Source: an uncultured Collinsella sp.
GTDB lineage: Bacteria; Actinomycetota; Coriobacteriia; Coriobacteriales; Coriobacteriaceae
NCBI GenBank assembly: GCA_959599635.1
Contig: CAUGJN010000001.1
Span: 1 to 64,000 of the forward strand
Direction: 5' to 3'
Length of the DNA: 64,000 nucleotides
In this document: piece by piece, positions 53,266-62,324 of the stretch
Layout: each line of letters starts with the position of its first letter
Numbering within the stretch: position 1 is the first letter of the stretch
Notes under the pieces: generated by a model
What the model saw: the letters and a program-made list of their open reading frames with translations, nothing else
Told to the model about the DNA's origin: nothing
Databases searched by the model: none
Position numbers and translations under genes: made by a program

Positions 53266-55093
53266 GATGCTCAAATTGCCGGTCTTGGACGTCGACGGCG
53301 AAAAGCTCGGCGTGGTCAACGATTTTGGCATTGCTACCGGCGAAGTTTTTCCGCACGTGACGTCGCTCGCGTTCCGCGGCCCCGGCAAGACGCCGTTTAT
53401 GATCAGCTGGCGCAAATGGGTCGACCGTATCGACGAGACGGGCGTGTATCTCAACACGTCTGCCACCAATATTCGCTTCTCGTACCTGCAGCCGACCGAG
53501 CTCCTGCTGGCGCGCGACGTGCTCAATAAGCAGATCGTCGACACGCAGGGCATGAAGGTCGTGCGCGTCAACGACATCAAGTTTTCCATGTCGGGCGAAA
53601 ACCAGCTGCGCCTGTTGGGTGCCGAGGTCGGTGCCCGCGGTCTGCTGCGCGCGATCAGCCCCGCACTCGAGCACGTCGTCGAGGGCTTTATGAAGCACCT
53701 GGGCAAGCCGCTCAGCGAGGACATCATCGCTTGGTCCTACATGGACCTGCTCGACCGCTCGACTAAAAACATCCAACTCTCGGTGTCGCACAAGACGCTC
53801 GGCGAGCTGCACCCTGCCGACATCGCCGACATTATCGAGCAGCTCGACCCGCGCCTGCGTGCGCAGGTGTTTGCGCAGCTCGATACCGCCCAGGCCGCCG
53901 AGGCCATCTCGGAGTTCGATGACGACGAGCTTATGACCGAGATGCTCGAGGGCCTGTCCGACACCGACGCATCGTCGATGCTGGCCATGATGGACCCGGA
54001 CGACGCTGCCGACCTGATCGACGAGCTTGATTACGAGAAGGCCGAGAAGCTCCTGCGCCTGATGGGCGTCAAGGAGGAGAAGGCGATTCGTAACCTGCTG
54101 GGGTATGAGGACAACACCGCCGGCCGCATTATGACCTCGGAGTTTGTCTCCCTGCCCGCTACGGCAACGGTCGGTGACGCCATCGAGGCGATTCGCGAGC
54201 TCGACGAGGACTTCGAGAGCGTCTATTACGTCTATACCGAGGATCCGAGTGGCATGCTGACGGGCGTACTTTCGCTGCGCACGCTGATCGTGGCCGACCG
54301 CGACGCCACGCTGGGCCAGCTCGCCTATCGCGACCTGGTCTACGTGTCGCCCGACGAGGACCAGGAAGACGTGACGGACGAGATGACCAAGTACGACCTG
54401 GTTGCCATCCCTGTCTGCGACGAGAACCGTCATATCCTGGGTATCGTGACCTTCGACGATGCCATGGACGTTATCGCCGAGGAGCATCAGGAGGACCTGC
54501 AGATCGCCGGTGTCGGCTCGGGCGACAGCGCGTCCGATGACTCGACGAATGTGCTCAGCTGGTTCGTGCATCGCCAGTACTGGGTTGTTGTATGGGGCAT
54601 CGCGTCGTGCATTATAGCGACCGTGCTGGGAACGGCGCTCGGCTCCGCGCATCTGGTGGTGTTCCCCATGTGCGCCATGCCGCTCGTGCTGCTGGCGGCC
54701 TCGCGCATGGTGTCGTTCGTCAAGAACTACTTCCTGGAGTATGACGGTCACGACGACGAGCCCAAGCCGTATCTGGGGTTCTTCTTCCAGAGCACGGGCA
54801 TGGGCCTGATTCTGTCACTCGTGACCTACCTGTGCGCCCAGCTGGTGCGCACCGCTGCGTTCCCCGATGCGTCCATGTTTGAGGAGCAACTCTTTACCGG
54901 GTGTTTTAATATCGCTGCCATCATTTGCCTGGTTGGCAACATGAGTGCCGTGATTTACCTGATGGTGCTGTTCTGGCGTGACGAGCATGACCTCAACACG
55001 TCGGGCACCGCCATGAACGTCATTGCCGTCATGATCTCGTGTGTGGCGTATTGCATCGCCGCGGTGCTGCTCGCCATGTCAGTCATGGGTTAG
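53249..55093 (+). CDS. mgtE: MgtE-like magnesium transporter with divergent membrane domain
   Basis: A 614-residue protein. N-terminal PRC-barrel-like region (1-160), MgtE_N superhelical domain (about 190-290, with DPDDAADLIDEL), a CBS pair (about 295-420) and a membrane part (about 430-614) with some five helices. The CBS and N domains are typical Mg2+ sensors. The membrane part does not show the GNAGSQ-type motif of classical MgtE, so the transport domain is divergent or altered. The open frame begins at TTG 53249 with GGGGAG upstream; ATG 53267 directly behind the leader peptide stop is an alternative start. The next gene begins 8 bases after its stop. Confidence 0.8.
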   Translation: MNYLSEMLKLPVLDVDGEKLGVVNDFGIATGEVFPHVTSLAFRGPGKTPFMISWRKWVDRIDETGVYLNTSATNIRFSYLQPTELLLARDVLNKQIVDTQGMKVVRVNDIKFSMSGENQLRLLGAEVGARGLLRAISPALEHVVEGFMKHLGKPLSEDIIAWSYMDLLDRSTKNIQLSVSHKTLGELHPADIADIIEQLDPRLRAQVFAQLDTAQAAEAISEFDDDELMTEMLEGLSDTDASSMLAMMDPDDAADLIDELDYEKAEKLLRLMGVKEEKAIRNLLGYEDNTAGRIMTSEFVSLPATATVGDAIEAIRELDEDFESVYYVYTEDPSGMLTGVLSLRTLIVADRDATLGQLAYRDLVYVSPDEDQEDVTDEMTKYDLVAIPVCDENRHILGIVTFDDAMDVIAEEHQEDLQIAGVGSGDSASDDSTNVLSWFVHRQYWVVVWGIASCIIATVLGTALGSAHLVVFPMCAMPLVLLAASRMVSFVKNYFLEYDGHDDEPKPYLGFFFQSTGMGLILSLVTYLCAQLVRTAAFPDASMFEEQLFTGCFNIAAIICLVGNMSAVIYLMVLFWRDEHDLNTSGTAMNVIAVMISCVAYCIAAVLLAMSVMG

Positions 55094-55101
55094 GTGGTCG
55101 C

Positions 55102-56364
55102 GTGCAAAACACGAAGCAAAAGGCGAGTACCAAGCAAAAGCTGACCATTGCGGCCATCTTTGGCGCCATGGGCCCCGGTCTGTTGGCGGCGCTTTCGGGC
55201 AACGACGCCGGCGGCATTGCCACGTATTCCAGCGCGGGCGCCAGCTATGGTTACAAGATGCTCTGGATGCTTCCCGTCATGACCGTGCTGCTTATCGTGA
55301 CGCAGGAGACCGCGGCGCGCTGCGGATGCGTCACGGGTAAGGGCCTGGCGTCGCTCATTCGCGAGCGCTTTGGTGTGCGCAAGAGCGTGCTGGCCATGGC
55401 GGCGCTGCTGATCGCCAACACGGCCGTTACCATCTCGGAGTTTGCGGGTATCGCGAGTGGCCTGGCCCTGTTTGGGGTGCCGGCGAGTATCTCGGTGCCA
55501 TTGGTGGCCCTGTTGGTTTGGATGCTTACCATGTCGGGCAGTTTCCAGCGCATCGAGAAGATTCTGCTGCTGGTAAGCTGCGTGTTTGTGACCTACATCG
55601 TCGCCGCGTTTATGGCCGGCCCCAACTGGGGTGAGGTCGCGGTCGACTTGGTCGTCCCCAATATTCAAAACGACCCCAGCTACGTGTCGCTCGTGGTCGC
55701 AACAATCGGTACCACCATCGCACCGTGGATGATCTTCTTGGCTCAGAACAACGTGGTCGATAAGAATGCGGGCGAGGACGATATCGTGCTGCAGCGTATT
55801 GATACCGTGAGCGGCTCGATCGCTGCTGATATCATTGCGGGCTTCATTATCATCACGACCGGTACGGTGCTGTTTCCCGCGGGCGTCCAGATTAGCGACG
55901 CTGCCGATGCTGCCCGCGCGCTGGAACCCATCGCGGGCCAGTGGTCCACGGTGTTGTTTGCCTCGGGCTTGGTCGCAGCGAGCTTTTTGGCTGCCTGCGT
56001 GTTGCCGGGCGTTACGTCGAGCGCTATCTGCGAGGCATTTGGCTGGGAGCGCGGCGCCGATCGCAGCTGGGACGAGGCTCCGGTCTATCGCGGCATCATT
56101 ACGGCCATCATCGGTATCTCTGCCGTGCTGGTGCTTATGCCCGGTGTCGATCTGTTCCAGATTATGATGACCTCGCAGGTCATCAATGGCGTGCTACTGC
56201 CCGTGGTTCTGGTGTTCCAGGTGGTTATCGCTGCCGACCGTCACATTATGGGCGCCAACCGCAATGGCCGCGTGTGGAATGTGCTCACTTGGGCGACTAT
56301 CGCCGTGATTACGGTGTTGACGGTCGTCATGTTTGTGCTGCAAGCGATGGGCTACAGCGCTTAG
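55102..56364 (+). CDS. NRAMP-related divalent metal transporter, probably Mg2+ type (NRMT)
   Basis: A 420-residue protein with 11 or so helices of the SLC11/NRAMP fold. Helix 1 reads GPGLLAALSGNDAGGIATYS: the DPGN metal site of NRAMPs is DAGG (D35 to G38), so the Asn ligand is lost. Helix 6 reads TTIAPWMIF in place of AxxMPHN, so the Met ligand (here A207) and the His are lost. Loss of Met and Asn is the mark of NRAMP-related magnesium transporters known from other Coriobacteriia. It starts with GTG 55102, 8 bases after the MgtE-like gene, so both are one transcript. A terminator follows. Confidence 0.8.
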   Translation: MQNTKQKASTKQKLTIAAIFGAMGPGLLAALSGNDAGGIATYSSAGASYGYKMLWMLPVMTVLLIVTQETAARCGCVTGKGLASLIRERFGVRKSVLAMAALLIANTAVTISEFAGIASGLALFGVPASISVPLVALLVWMLTMSGSFQRIEKILLLVSCVFVTYIVAAFMAGPNWGEVAVDLVVPNIQNDPSYVSLVVATIGTTIAPWMIFLAQNNVVDKNAGEDDIVLQRIDTVSGSIAADIIAGFIIITTGTVLFPAGVQISDAADAARALEPIAGQWSTVLFASGLVAASFLAACVLPGVTSSAICEAFGWERGADRSWDEAPVYRGIITAIIGISAVLVLMPGVDLFQIMMTSQVINGVLLPVVLVFQVVIAADRHIMGANRNGRVWNVLTWATIAVITVLTVVMFVLQAMGYSA

Positions 56365-56386
56365 CGCCTCTTTTGGGTTTCGAGCG

Positions 56387-56417
56387 GGCCGCGGCCATGG
56401 GCTGCGGCCTCTTTTTT
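56387..56417 (+). terminator. Intrinsic terminator after the magnesium genes
   Basis: GGCCGCGGCC and GGCTGCGGCC form a 10-bp stem with a 3-base loop, followed by TCTTTTTTG. Confidence 0.8.
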
Positions 56418-56474
56418 GCCCGCGACCTCTTGGGGCCGACTCTAAAAGAGTGATTTTGGGTTGTTTGCTGCAGG

Positions 56475-58691
56475 TTACTTGTCGGTGCCCAGCTTGTGCG
56501 GCTTGAGAGCGAGCGCATTGACGAGCGCGTCGGTGGCAGACTTGACGGCCGCCGGCTGCGGATCGTTGACGTGATCCTCGGGATGCACGGGCAGGTCCTT
56601 CTTGACTGCATCGTGGATCAAGTTGAGGTACTCAGTCACGCCAGTGGTCGACAGGTGCGTGCCATCGCCATCGAACAGGTCGTTGCGATTGGCACTGTAT
56701 CCGTACCAGTCGATAACGCGCACGTTCTTGTAGCGCGTAGCGGCGTTGGCGATGGCCTGGTTGGTAGAGCCAACCCACGGCTGCGGGCTGCGCGTGTTCA
56801 CAAACACCACAATACGCTTATCTCCTGCATCGGCCATGATGGCGTCGATCTGGTCGTCGGTTACCAAGCCGTTGGTGCCCAGGGCAAAGACCACGATCTT
56901 GCCGGCAAGGTTCTGCTGGATATAGCCCTCAAATGTCGCGCGGCCCGCATCAAACTGGCGGCCCTTTTCGGCATCGATATGGCTGTGCGGGAACACGCCG
57001 TCAAAGGTGTCCACGGCACGCAGCGACACGGAGTCGCCGATCATAAGCAGATCGTAGGAGCCATCGGGGAAGCCGTCGTTGTCCTTGTCGGTGTCGTCGG
57101 CCGCCTGCTGGTCGGTGGGCGCGGTGTTCTTGGCTTCCTTGTTCAGAACTTCGGCGCCCTCGCCGCTCAGCGCAGACGTCTCGGGCACAAAGATCAGGCC
57201 GCCCAGTGCAACGACCAACACGACAGCGCAGGCTGCGCAGGCAGGGACGTGCGCGCGCACCCAGTTGGCGGGCGTGGCGGTGCCGTCGCGGAACTCGGAT
57301 ACGGTGCGGCCGAAGGCGCCCTTCCTAAACGGCGTTTCGATAAAGCGATAGGAGCACTCGGCTACGGCGACCACCAGCAGCACCTGCAAAATGTACTGCC
57401 ACCAGGGCGTATCGTTGATGTTGGCGACCGGGTTCATGAGCAGCAGCAGCGGATAGTGCCACAGGTAGATGCTGTACGAGCGCTTGCCGACCCACACGAG
57501 CGGCTCGGCTGACAGCGCGCGGGCAACCATTCCCTGGGGCTGCACGCAGGCCGCGATGACCATGAGCGTGAGGATGGAACATAACAGCGTGCCGCCGCGA
57601 TACTGGAACGCGGTGTAGCCGTTGGTGAGCGCGACCATGGCGGCAAGGCCAACCAGGCCCGCGACGCCCAACACATCGATGGATGCGGGCGAGGCCCAAA
57701 AGCGCACGAGGGCGCTCGGCTGTGCCGGGGCGGTCTCGGCTGCTTCGCCGGCCTTCTCGCCAGACTTGCCCTCGGCGTTCTTGCCGTGCTTGGCGGCGCC
57801 AGCCAGGCGATTGAGCCCCAAACGATGTGCGAGACGCACTGGTGCTAGGTCGCGATCGGGGATAAAGGCCATCCAGGCACCCAGCAGTAGCGAGAACACG
57901 CGGGTGTCGGTGCCGTAGTACACGCGGCTGGGGTCGGCGGCAGGGTTGTAAAGCACCATCATGGCGAGGGCAGATGCCGCGGCAAGGCCCAGAACCACGC
58001 GGCGCGTGTTGGGCTTGCTCACATGCATGGATACCATGGCAAACAGCAGTGGCGGCCAAATCAGGTAGAACTGTTCCTCGATGGCAAGCGACCAAAAGTG
58101 CGTGAGTGGCGAGGGGTCGCCCAGAGCATTGAAGTACGAGACGTTTTGGGCAATCTGCCACCAGTTGTTAAAGAACAGCAGCGATGGCAGGATGTCGGGG
58201 CGCATCTTGGTGAGCATCACGTGGTTAAAGATGGTGCACAGCGCGCAGGTCACGAACACTACCGTTACCACGGCGGGGACCAGGCGACGGATGCGGCGAA
58301 TCCAGAAACTCTTAAGGTCGATGCGGCCGGTCTTAGCGACTTCGTTGAGCAGCAAGCGCGTGATCAGATAGCCCGAAAGCACAAAGAAGATCGTGACGCC
58401 GAGCAGACCGCCCTGAGCCCACGTGAGGTTGAGGTGATAGAGCACCACCGCGACGACGGCAAGCGTGCGCAGGCCGTCGAGCGCAGGGATGTAGCGGGAC
58501 TTGGGGCGAGCAGGCGTCTGCTCCGCGGCGGGAGTGTTGGCGCGGCCAGCGTTGTTGGCAGAAGCGCGATGGGGGCTCGCGGTGCGTCGCGGCTCGTTGG
58601 CACGGCGCTCGCCCTTCACGCGTTCGTGCGGCGCCGGCTCGTTGCCCGTGCGGCGTCGACCGCGCGAGCCCGATTGCGAGAATTGTTCCAT
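56475..58691 (-). CDS. Acyltransferase-3/SGNH O-acetyltransferase (OatA-like)
   Basis: A 738-residue protein. The first 65 residues are basic and disordered. Then come ten or so helices of the acyltransferase 3 type (YIPALDGLRTLAVVAVVLYH is the family start; FWSLAIEEQFYLIWP the active-site loop) to about residue 480, a linker, and an extracytoplasmic SGNH hydrolase domain with LLMIGDSVSLRA (Ser) and DGTHLSTTG (the D-x2-H pair). OatA-type enzymes O-acetylate peptidoglycan muramic acid and give lysozyme resistance; other cell-wall glycans are possible. Convergent with the magnesium genes; monocistronic. Confidence 0.9.
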   Translation of the reverse strand: MEQFSQSGSRGRRRTGNEPAPHERVKGERRANEPRRTASPHRASANNAGRANTPAAEQTPARPKSRYIPALDGLRTLAVVAVVLYHLNLTWAQGGLLGVTIFFVLSGYLITRLLLNEVAKTGRIDLKSFWIRRIRRLVPAVVTVVFVTCALCTIFNHVMLTKMRPDILPSLLFFNNWWQIAQNVSYFNALGDPSPLTHFWSLAIEEQFYLIWPPLLFAMVSMHVSKPNTRRVVLGLAAASALAMMVLYNPAADPSRVYYGTDTRVFSLLLGAWMAFIPDRDLAPVRLAHRLGLNRLAGAAKHGKNAEGKSGEKAGEAAETAPAQPSALVRFWASPASIDVLGVAGLVGLAAMVALTNGYTAFQYRGGTLLCSILTLMVIAACVQPQGMVARALSAEPLVWVGKRSYSIYLWHYPLLLLMNPVANINDTPWWQYILQVLLVVAVAECSYRFIETPFRKGAFGRTVSEFRDGTATPANWVRAHVPACAACAVVLVVALGGLIFVPETSALSGEGAEVLNKEAKNTAPTDQQAADDTDKDNDGFPDGSYDLLMIGDSVSLRAVDTFDGVFPHSHIDAEKGRQFDAGRATFEGYIQQNLAGKIVVFALGTNGLVTDDQIDAIMADAGDKRIVVFVNTRSPQPWVGSTNQAIANAATRYKNVRVIDWYGYSANRNDLFDGDGTHLSTTGVTEYLNLIHDAVKKDLPVHPEDHVNDPQPAAVKSATDALVNALALKPHKLGTDK

Positions 58692-58784
58692 AAAACATCA
58701 TCCAATGACGAGAATAATCAGCACGTATTCATTGTAGCCGCCTGCCCCTGTGAATGCTTGCTGCTGGCGCAAGCTCAAGCGCGC

Positions 58785-58802
58785 GTCCACATCAAAGTGG
58801 AC
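58785..58802 (+). promoter_or_regulatory. Inverted repeat upstream of the ribokinase gene
   Basis: GTCCAC, six bases, GTGGAC: a perfect 6-bp inverted repeat about 75 bases before the ribokinase start, next to a TTATAG sequence that may be the -10. It may be an operator. Confidence 0.3.
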
Positions 58803-58878
58803 TAAAGTTATAGGGGGTGCGAGAGTGCACAATCGTTGGTCGACGGTGGGCGCAAAGCCTGAAGACGAGGAGGTTTCC

Positions 58879-59874
58879 ATGGCGGATCACAGCATCGTTG
58901 CGGTGTTCGGCAGCATGAACATGGACCTTTCGGTGGCGTGCGAGCGCATGCCGCGCGCGGGCGAGACGGTCGATGGCAGCGGTTTTATCACCAACGCCGG
59001 CGGTAAGGGAGCCAATCAGGCCGTTGCCGCTGCGCGCATGGGTGCGCGCACGTGCATGATCGGCGCTGTTGGGCGCGATACCTTTGGCGATGCGCTTGTG
59101 GCAGGGCTCCAAGATGCCGGCGTGGGCGTTGAGTTCGTGACACGTCTCGACGACGTGGAGACCGGTACTGCGACTATCATTCGCTGTGAGAGCGACAACC
59201 GCATCGTGCTGTCGCCGGGCGCCAACCATGCGCTTGCGGGCGAGGACGTTGCTCACGCGTTGCGAGGTCTGGTAACCGATGAGCTCGATGGCGATGTTTG
59301 TGAGTTTGCCCCGGCTGCCGGAAGCGTCTTTATTGCCCAGGGCGAATGCGATCTGATGGCAACGGCCGCGGCGCTTTCTTGCGCTCACGAGCTGGGGTTC
59401 TATACGATCTTTAACCCGGCGCCCGCCTGCGACCTGCCGACAGGAGCGTGGCCTGCGGTCGACCTGGTCTGCCCCAACGAGACCGAGTGCCAGGTACTGA
59501 CGGGCATTCTGCCCACAGATGATGCGAGCTGCGTCGCCGCGCTCAATGCGCTGCTCGACAAGGGCGCCGGCGCCGCGGTCATCACGCTGGGCGGCGCCGG
59601 CTCGGTTACGCTCGGCGATGGCGGTGAGCCGCTGCGCATGCCGGCGCTTTCGAGCGTGGTGGTCGATACGACGGCCGCGGGCGATACATTTATTGGCGCG
59701 CTTGCTGCAGCTCGTCTGGAGGGCCTGCCGCTCTTTGAGTGCATGGCGGCGGGCGCTCGCGCCTCGGCGGTGACGGTGTCGCGCTTGGGCGCTCAGCAAT
59801 CAATTCCCACGCGTGCGGAAGTCGAGCACAAGTTTGGTTTAGACGGTTTGGATGTAGACGGAGAAGCGGAGTAG
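58879..59874 (+). CDS. rbsK: Ribokinase (PfkB family)
   Basis: A 331-residue sugar kinase. The N-terminal PfkB mark is GGKGANQAVAAARMGA (about 40-55), and the C-terminal anion hole is DTTAAGDTFIGAL (about 262-274) with the catalytic Asp. GSMNMDL at the start matches ribokinases. ATP-dependent phosphorylation of ribose from the next gene's reaction is the likely role. I chose ATG 58879 with GAGGAGG upstream. The nucleoside hydrolase gene starts 4 bases after its stop. Confidence 0.88.
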   Translation: MADHSIVAVFGSMNMDLSVACERMPRAGETVDGSGFITNAGGKGANQAVAAARMGARTCMIGAVGRDTFGDALVAGLQDAGVGVEFVTRLDDVETGTATIIRCESDNRIVLSPGANHALAGEDVAHALRGLVTDELDGDVCEFAPAAGSVFIAQGECDLMATAAALSCAHELGFYTIFNPAPACDLPTGAWPAVDLVCPNETECQVLTGILPTDDASCVAALNALLDKGAGAAVITLGGAGSVTLGDGGEPLRMPALSSVVVDTTAAGDTFIGALAAARLEGLPLFECMAAGARASAVTVSRLGAQQSIPTRAEVEHKFGLDGLDVDGEAE

Positions 59875-59878
59875 AACA

Positions 59879-60853
59879 ATGGCAACCAAGAAGCTGATCC
59901 TTGATCTGGATATGGGTGTGGACGATGCGATGGCGCTCGCCTATGCCATCGCGAGCCCCGAGGTGGAGCTCGTTGGCATCACCACGTGCTTTGGCAACGT
60001 GCGCGTCGAGCAGTCGGCGCACAACTGCTTGGCGGTGCTCGACCTGTTGGGTCGTCCCGAGGTGCCGGTGTACCTGGGCGCCGATCGTCCCATGAAGGCG
60101 ACCGAACCCTACACGCCGCCGGCGTCCACCACGCTTATCCACGGCAAGAACGGTATTGGCGGCGCAAGCGTGCCCGCCTCGCCGTACGAGCCGGTGGGCG
60201 CGACGTCGGCCGATGACAATGCGGCGGTCGATTACCTGATTGATGCCGCGCGTACCTATGGTCCCGATCTGGCCTACGTTGCGACCGGCCCGCTCACCAA
60301 TCTGGCACTTGCCCTGGAGCGCGATGCGGCGGCGATGATGTCCATCGGCCGCGTGGTCGTGATGGGCGGTGCGCTTACCGTGCCCGGCAACGTGAGCGCG
60401 GGCGCCGAGGCCAACATGGCGGGCGACCCCGAGGCTGCCGACGCCGTGTTGCGCTCGGGCCGCAAGCTCACCATGGTGGGCTTGGATGTGACGCACCGCG
60501 TGGTGCTCACACGTCGCGACGTTGCCGGCTGGACGGGCTCGGGCACTATGGCTGGCTGCGCGTTTGCGAGCATGGTCGAGCACTATATCGGTTCGTACGA
60601 AATGAACGCGCCCTACCTGGGCGGCTGCGCGCTGCACGATCCGCTTGCTGTCGCCGTGGCGATCGACCCCACGCTCGTAGGTGCGCTCGGCTGCAACCTG
60701 CGTGTTGATCTGCTGGGTGAATATCGCGGCCGCACCATCTGCGACGAGCACCGTCTGTCCGATCCAGATAAGAGCGCGCTCGTGGCGCTCACCGTGGACG
60801 CCCCACGTTTCCTCGCGGAGTTTAAGGCACGCATGGCTCGCATCCTTGGCTAA
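59879..60853 (+). CDS. Nucleoside hydrolase (IUNH family)
   Basis: A 324-residue hydrolase. The calcium-binding N-terminal motif DLDMGVDDAMAL (about 9-20) fits D-x-D-x-G-x-D-D with the three key Asp kept, and ALHDPLAVAVAIDP (about 250) supplies the last ligand. It would split nucleosides to base plus ribose. With the upstream ribokinase it makes a two-step salvage route. No transporter is in the window. Confidence 0.9.
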   Translation: MATKKLILDLDMGVDDAMALAYAIASPEVELVGITTCFGNVRVEQSAHNCLAVLDLLGRPEVPVYLGADRPMKATEPYTPPASTTLIHGKNGIGGASVPASPYEPVGATSADDNAAVDYLIDAARTYGPDLAYVATGPLTNLALALERDAAAMMSIGRVVVMGGALTVPGNVSAGAEANMAGDPEAADAVLRSGRKLTMVGLDVTHRVVLTRRDVAGWTGSGTMAGCAFASMVEHYIGSYEMNAPYLGGCALHDPLAVAVAIDPTLVGALGCNLRVDLLGEYRGRTICDEHRLSDPDKSALVALTVDAPRFLAEFKARMARILG

Positions 60854-60927
60854 ACGGTTTCTGTGCCCCGATCCAGATTAGCTACCGAGTAAATACGCCC
60901 GTTGGGGGAATAGTCGCGTCGCTTCGC

Positions 60928-60974
60928 TTGACAACAGGCTAAACTAGCTATTAAACATTTACTATTCTGTTTAG
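60928..60974 (+). promoter_or_regulatory. Promoter and candidate operator of the LacI-type gene
   Basis: TTGACA (60928-60933) is followed 15 to 17 bases later by TATTAA/TTAAAC as the -10. Just after come TTTACT and TCTGTTTAG, words that recur upstream of the isomerase gene, so the repressor may control its own gene. Confidence 0.45.
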
Positions 60975-61056
60975 ATTGAATTTGCGGTCGTTTAGTTGTC
61001 GAGTCACGGGGCGGTCAGGCCACGATGCTCGACCGCGACCGTTACTAGGGGGAACA

Positions 61057-62067
61057 ATGGCCAAAGCAAGTGTCCGCGAAATCAGCCGCATCACCGGTTT
61101 TTCGCCTGCGACCGTGTCCAACGCGCTCAACCGCAAGCGCAGCGTGAGCGAGGAGACCGCCAAAGTCATCCTGGAGTGCGCGCAGTCGCTCGGCTATCAG
61201 CAGTCGACGCAGCTCGAGAGCATCCAGTTTGTGCTCGCGCGCAAGACGGGCGCCATCCTGGACGAGAGCACCTTCCATCCCGCGGTTATTGAGGGCGTGG
61301 AGCGCCAGGCGCGTCGCCACGGCATGAGCACGAGCTTTGTCTCGCTCGACTTTAGCGACCTGGACGCCGTGCGTCCGCAGGTCGAGGGCCTGATCGCCGA
61401 CCCGTCTGCCGCCATCGTGCTGATGGGTACCGAGCTGGGTGAGGAAGATTACGCCCTGTTCGCCAACGCTGCCGCCCACCTGATCGTGCTCGACGGCTGG
61501 AGCGACCGCCAGTACTTTGATGCCGTAGTCATTGCCAATACCGATTCGGTGCTGCGCGCCGTGGACTACCTTATCGAGAAGGGTCACAGGCAAATCGGCT
61601 ATCTGGCAGGCGATCTTCGTATCCGCAACTTTAAGGATCGCGAGCGCGGCTATCGCCAAGCACTTGAGGATGCGGGCCTCGAGGCAAACCCGGCATGGCG
61701 CGTCACGCTGGGCACCACGCTCGAAGGTGCCTATCGCGATATGGGTGCATGGCTCGACAGCGTCTCACGCGACGACCTGCCGACGGCTTTCTTTGCCGAG
61801 AACGACGTGCTCGCCGTGGGTGCCATGCGCGCGTTCAACGAGCACGGCATTCGCGTGCCCGAGGATGTCTCGATCATCGGCTTTGACGACCTATCTCTGG
61901 GCGCCTTCTCCAACCCGCCACTCACCACGGTGCATGTTCCCAAACACGAGGTGGGCGAGATCGCGGTGCGCCGTCTGGTGGGTAACATCCGCAATCCCAA
62001 GAGCTATACCTGCAAAACGGCCGTGTCGACCTATTTTGTCGAGCGCCAGAGCGTGCGCGAAATCTAG
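61057..62067 (+). CDS. LacI-family transcriptional regulator
   Basis: A 336-residue repressor. The helix-turn-helix is at about 3-28 (ASVREISRITGFSPATVSNALNRKRSVSEET), followed by a periplasmic-binding-type sensor domain with VIANTDSVLRAVDYLIEKGHRQIGYL and GFDDLSLGAFSNPPLTTV. I chose ATG 61057 with AGGGGGAA upstream; the longer frame has no site. Located just upstream of a sugar isomerase and transketolase, which it most likely represses. Confidence 0.93.
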   Translation: MAKASVREISRITGFSPATVSNALNRKRSVSEETAKVILECAQSLGYQQSTQLESIQFVLARKTGAILDESTFHPAVIEGVERQARRHGMSTSFVSLDFSDLDAVRPQVEGLIADPSAAIVLMGTELGEEDYALFANAAAHLIVLDGWSDRQYFDAVVIANTDSVLRAVDYLIEKGHRQIGYLAGDLRIRNFKDRERGYRQALEDAGLEANPAWRVTLGTTLEGAYRDMGAWLDSVSRDDLPTAFFAENDVLAVGAMRAFNEHGIRVPEDVSIIGFDDLSLGAFSNPPLTTVHVPKHEVGEIAVRRLVGNIRNPKSYTCKTAVSTYFVERQSVREI

Positions 62068-62132
62068 GCGGAGACGGCATTGCCTGCAGCGTGCCAAAGC
62101 TCGCTAGGGCAGTTAACATAGTGCCATTCAGA

Positions 62133-62159
62133 AGAGGATCCTTCGGGGTCCTCTTTTTG
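62133..62159 (+). terminator. Intrinsic terminator after the LacI-type gene
   Basis: AGAGGATCC, TTCG, GGGTCCTCT: a 9-bp stem with one wobble pair and a stable tetraloop, followed by TTTTTG. Confidence 0.9.
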
Positions 62160-62261
62160 TTTCCCTTGTATGTTCAGATTGTTTACATACCGTTTAGGCT
62201 GATTTCTCTACCGTCTACGGGTATTTCGCGCTAAACTTCTAAACAGAAGAGTAAAACATTT

Positions 62262-62298
62262 AGTAAACAGAACAAAACGAAACATGCGTCTGTTTACT
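62262..62298 (+). promoter_or_regulatory. Candidate LacI-type operator before the isomerase gene
   Basis: AGTAAACAGA (62262-62271) and TCTGTTTACT (62289-62298) are perfect 10-bp inverted copies 17 bases apart, ending 26 bases before the isomerase start. Further GTTTAC words lie at 62181. The position fits repression by the upstream LacI-type protein. Confidence 0.55.
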
Positions 62299-62324
62299 GA
62301 ACATGTGACTAGGGGAGGACGTAC

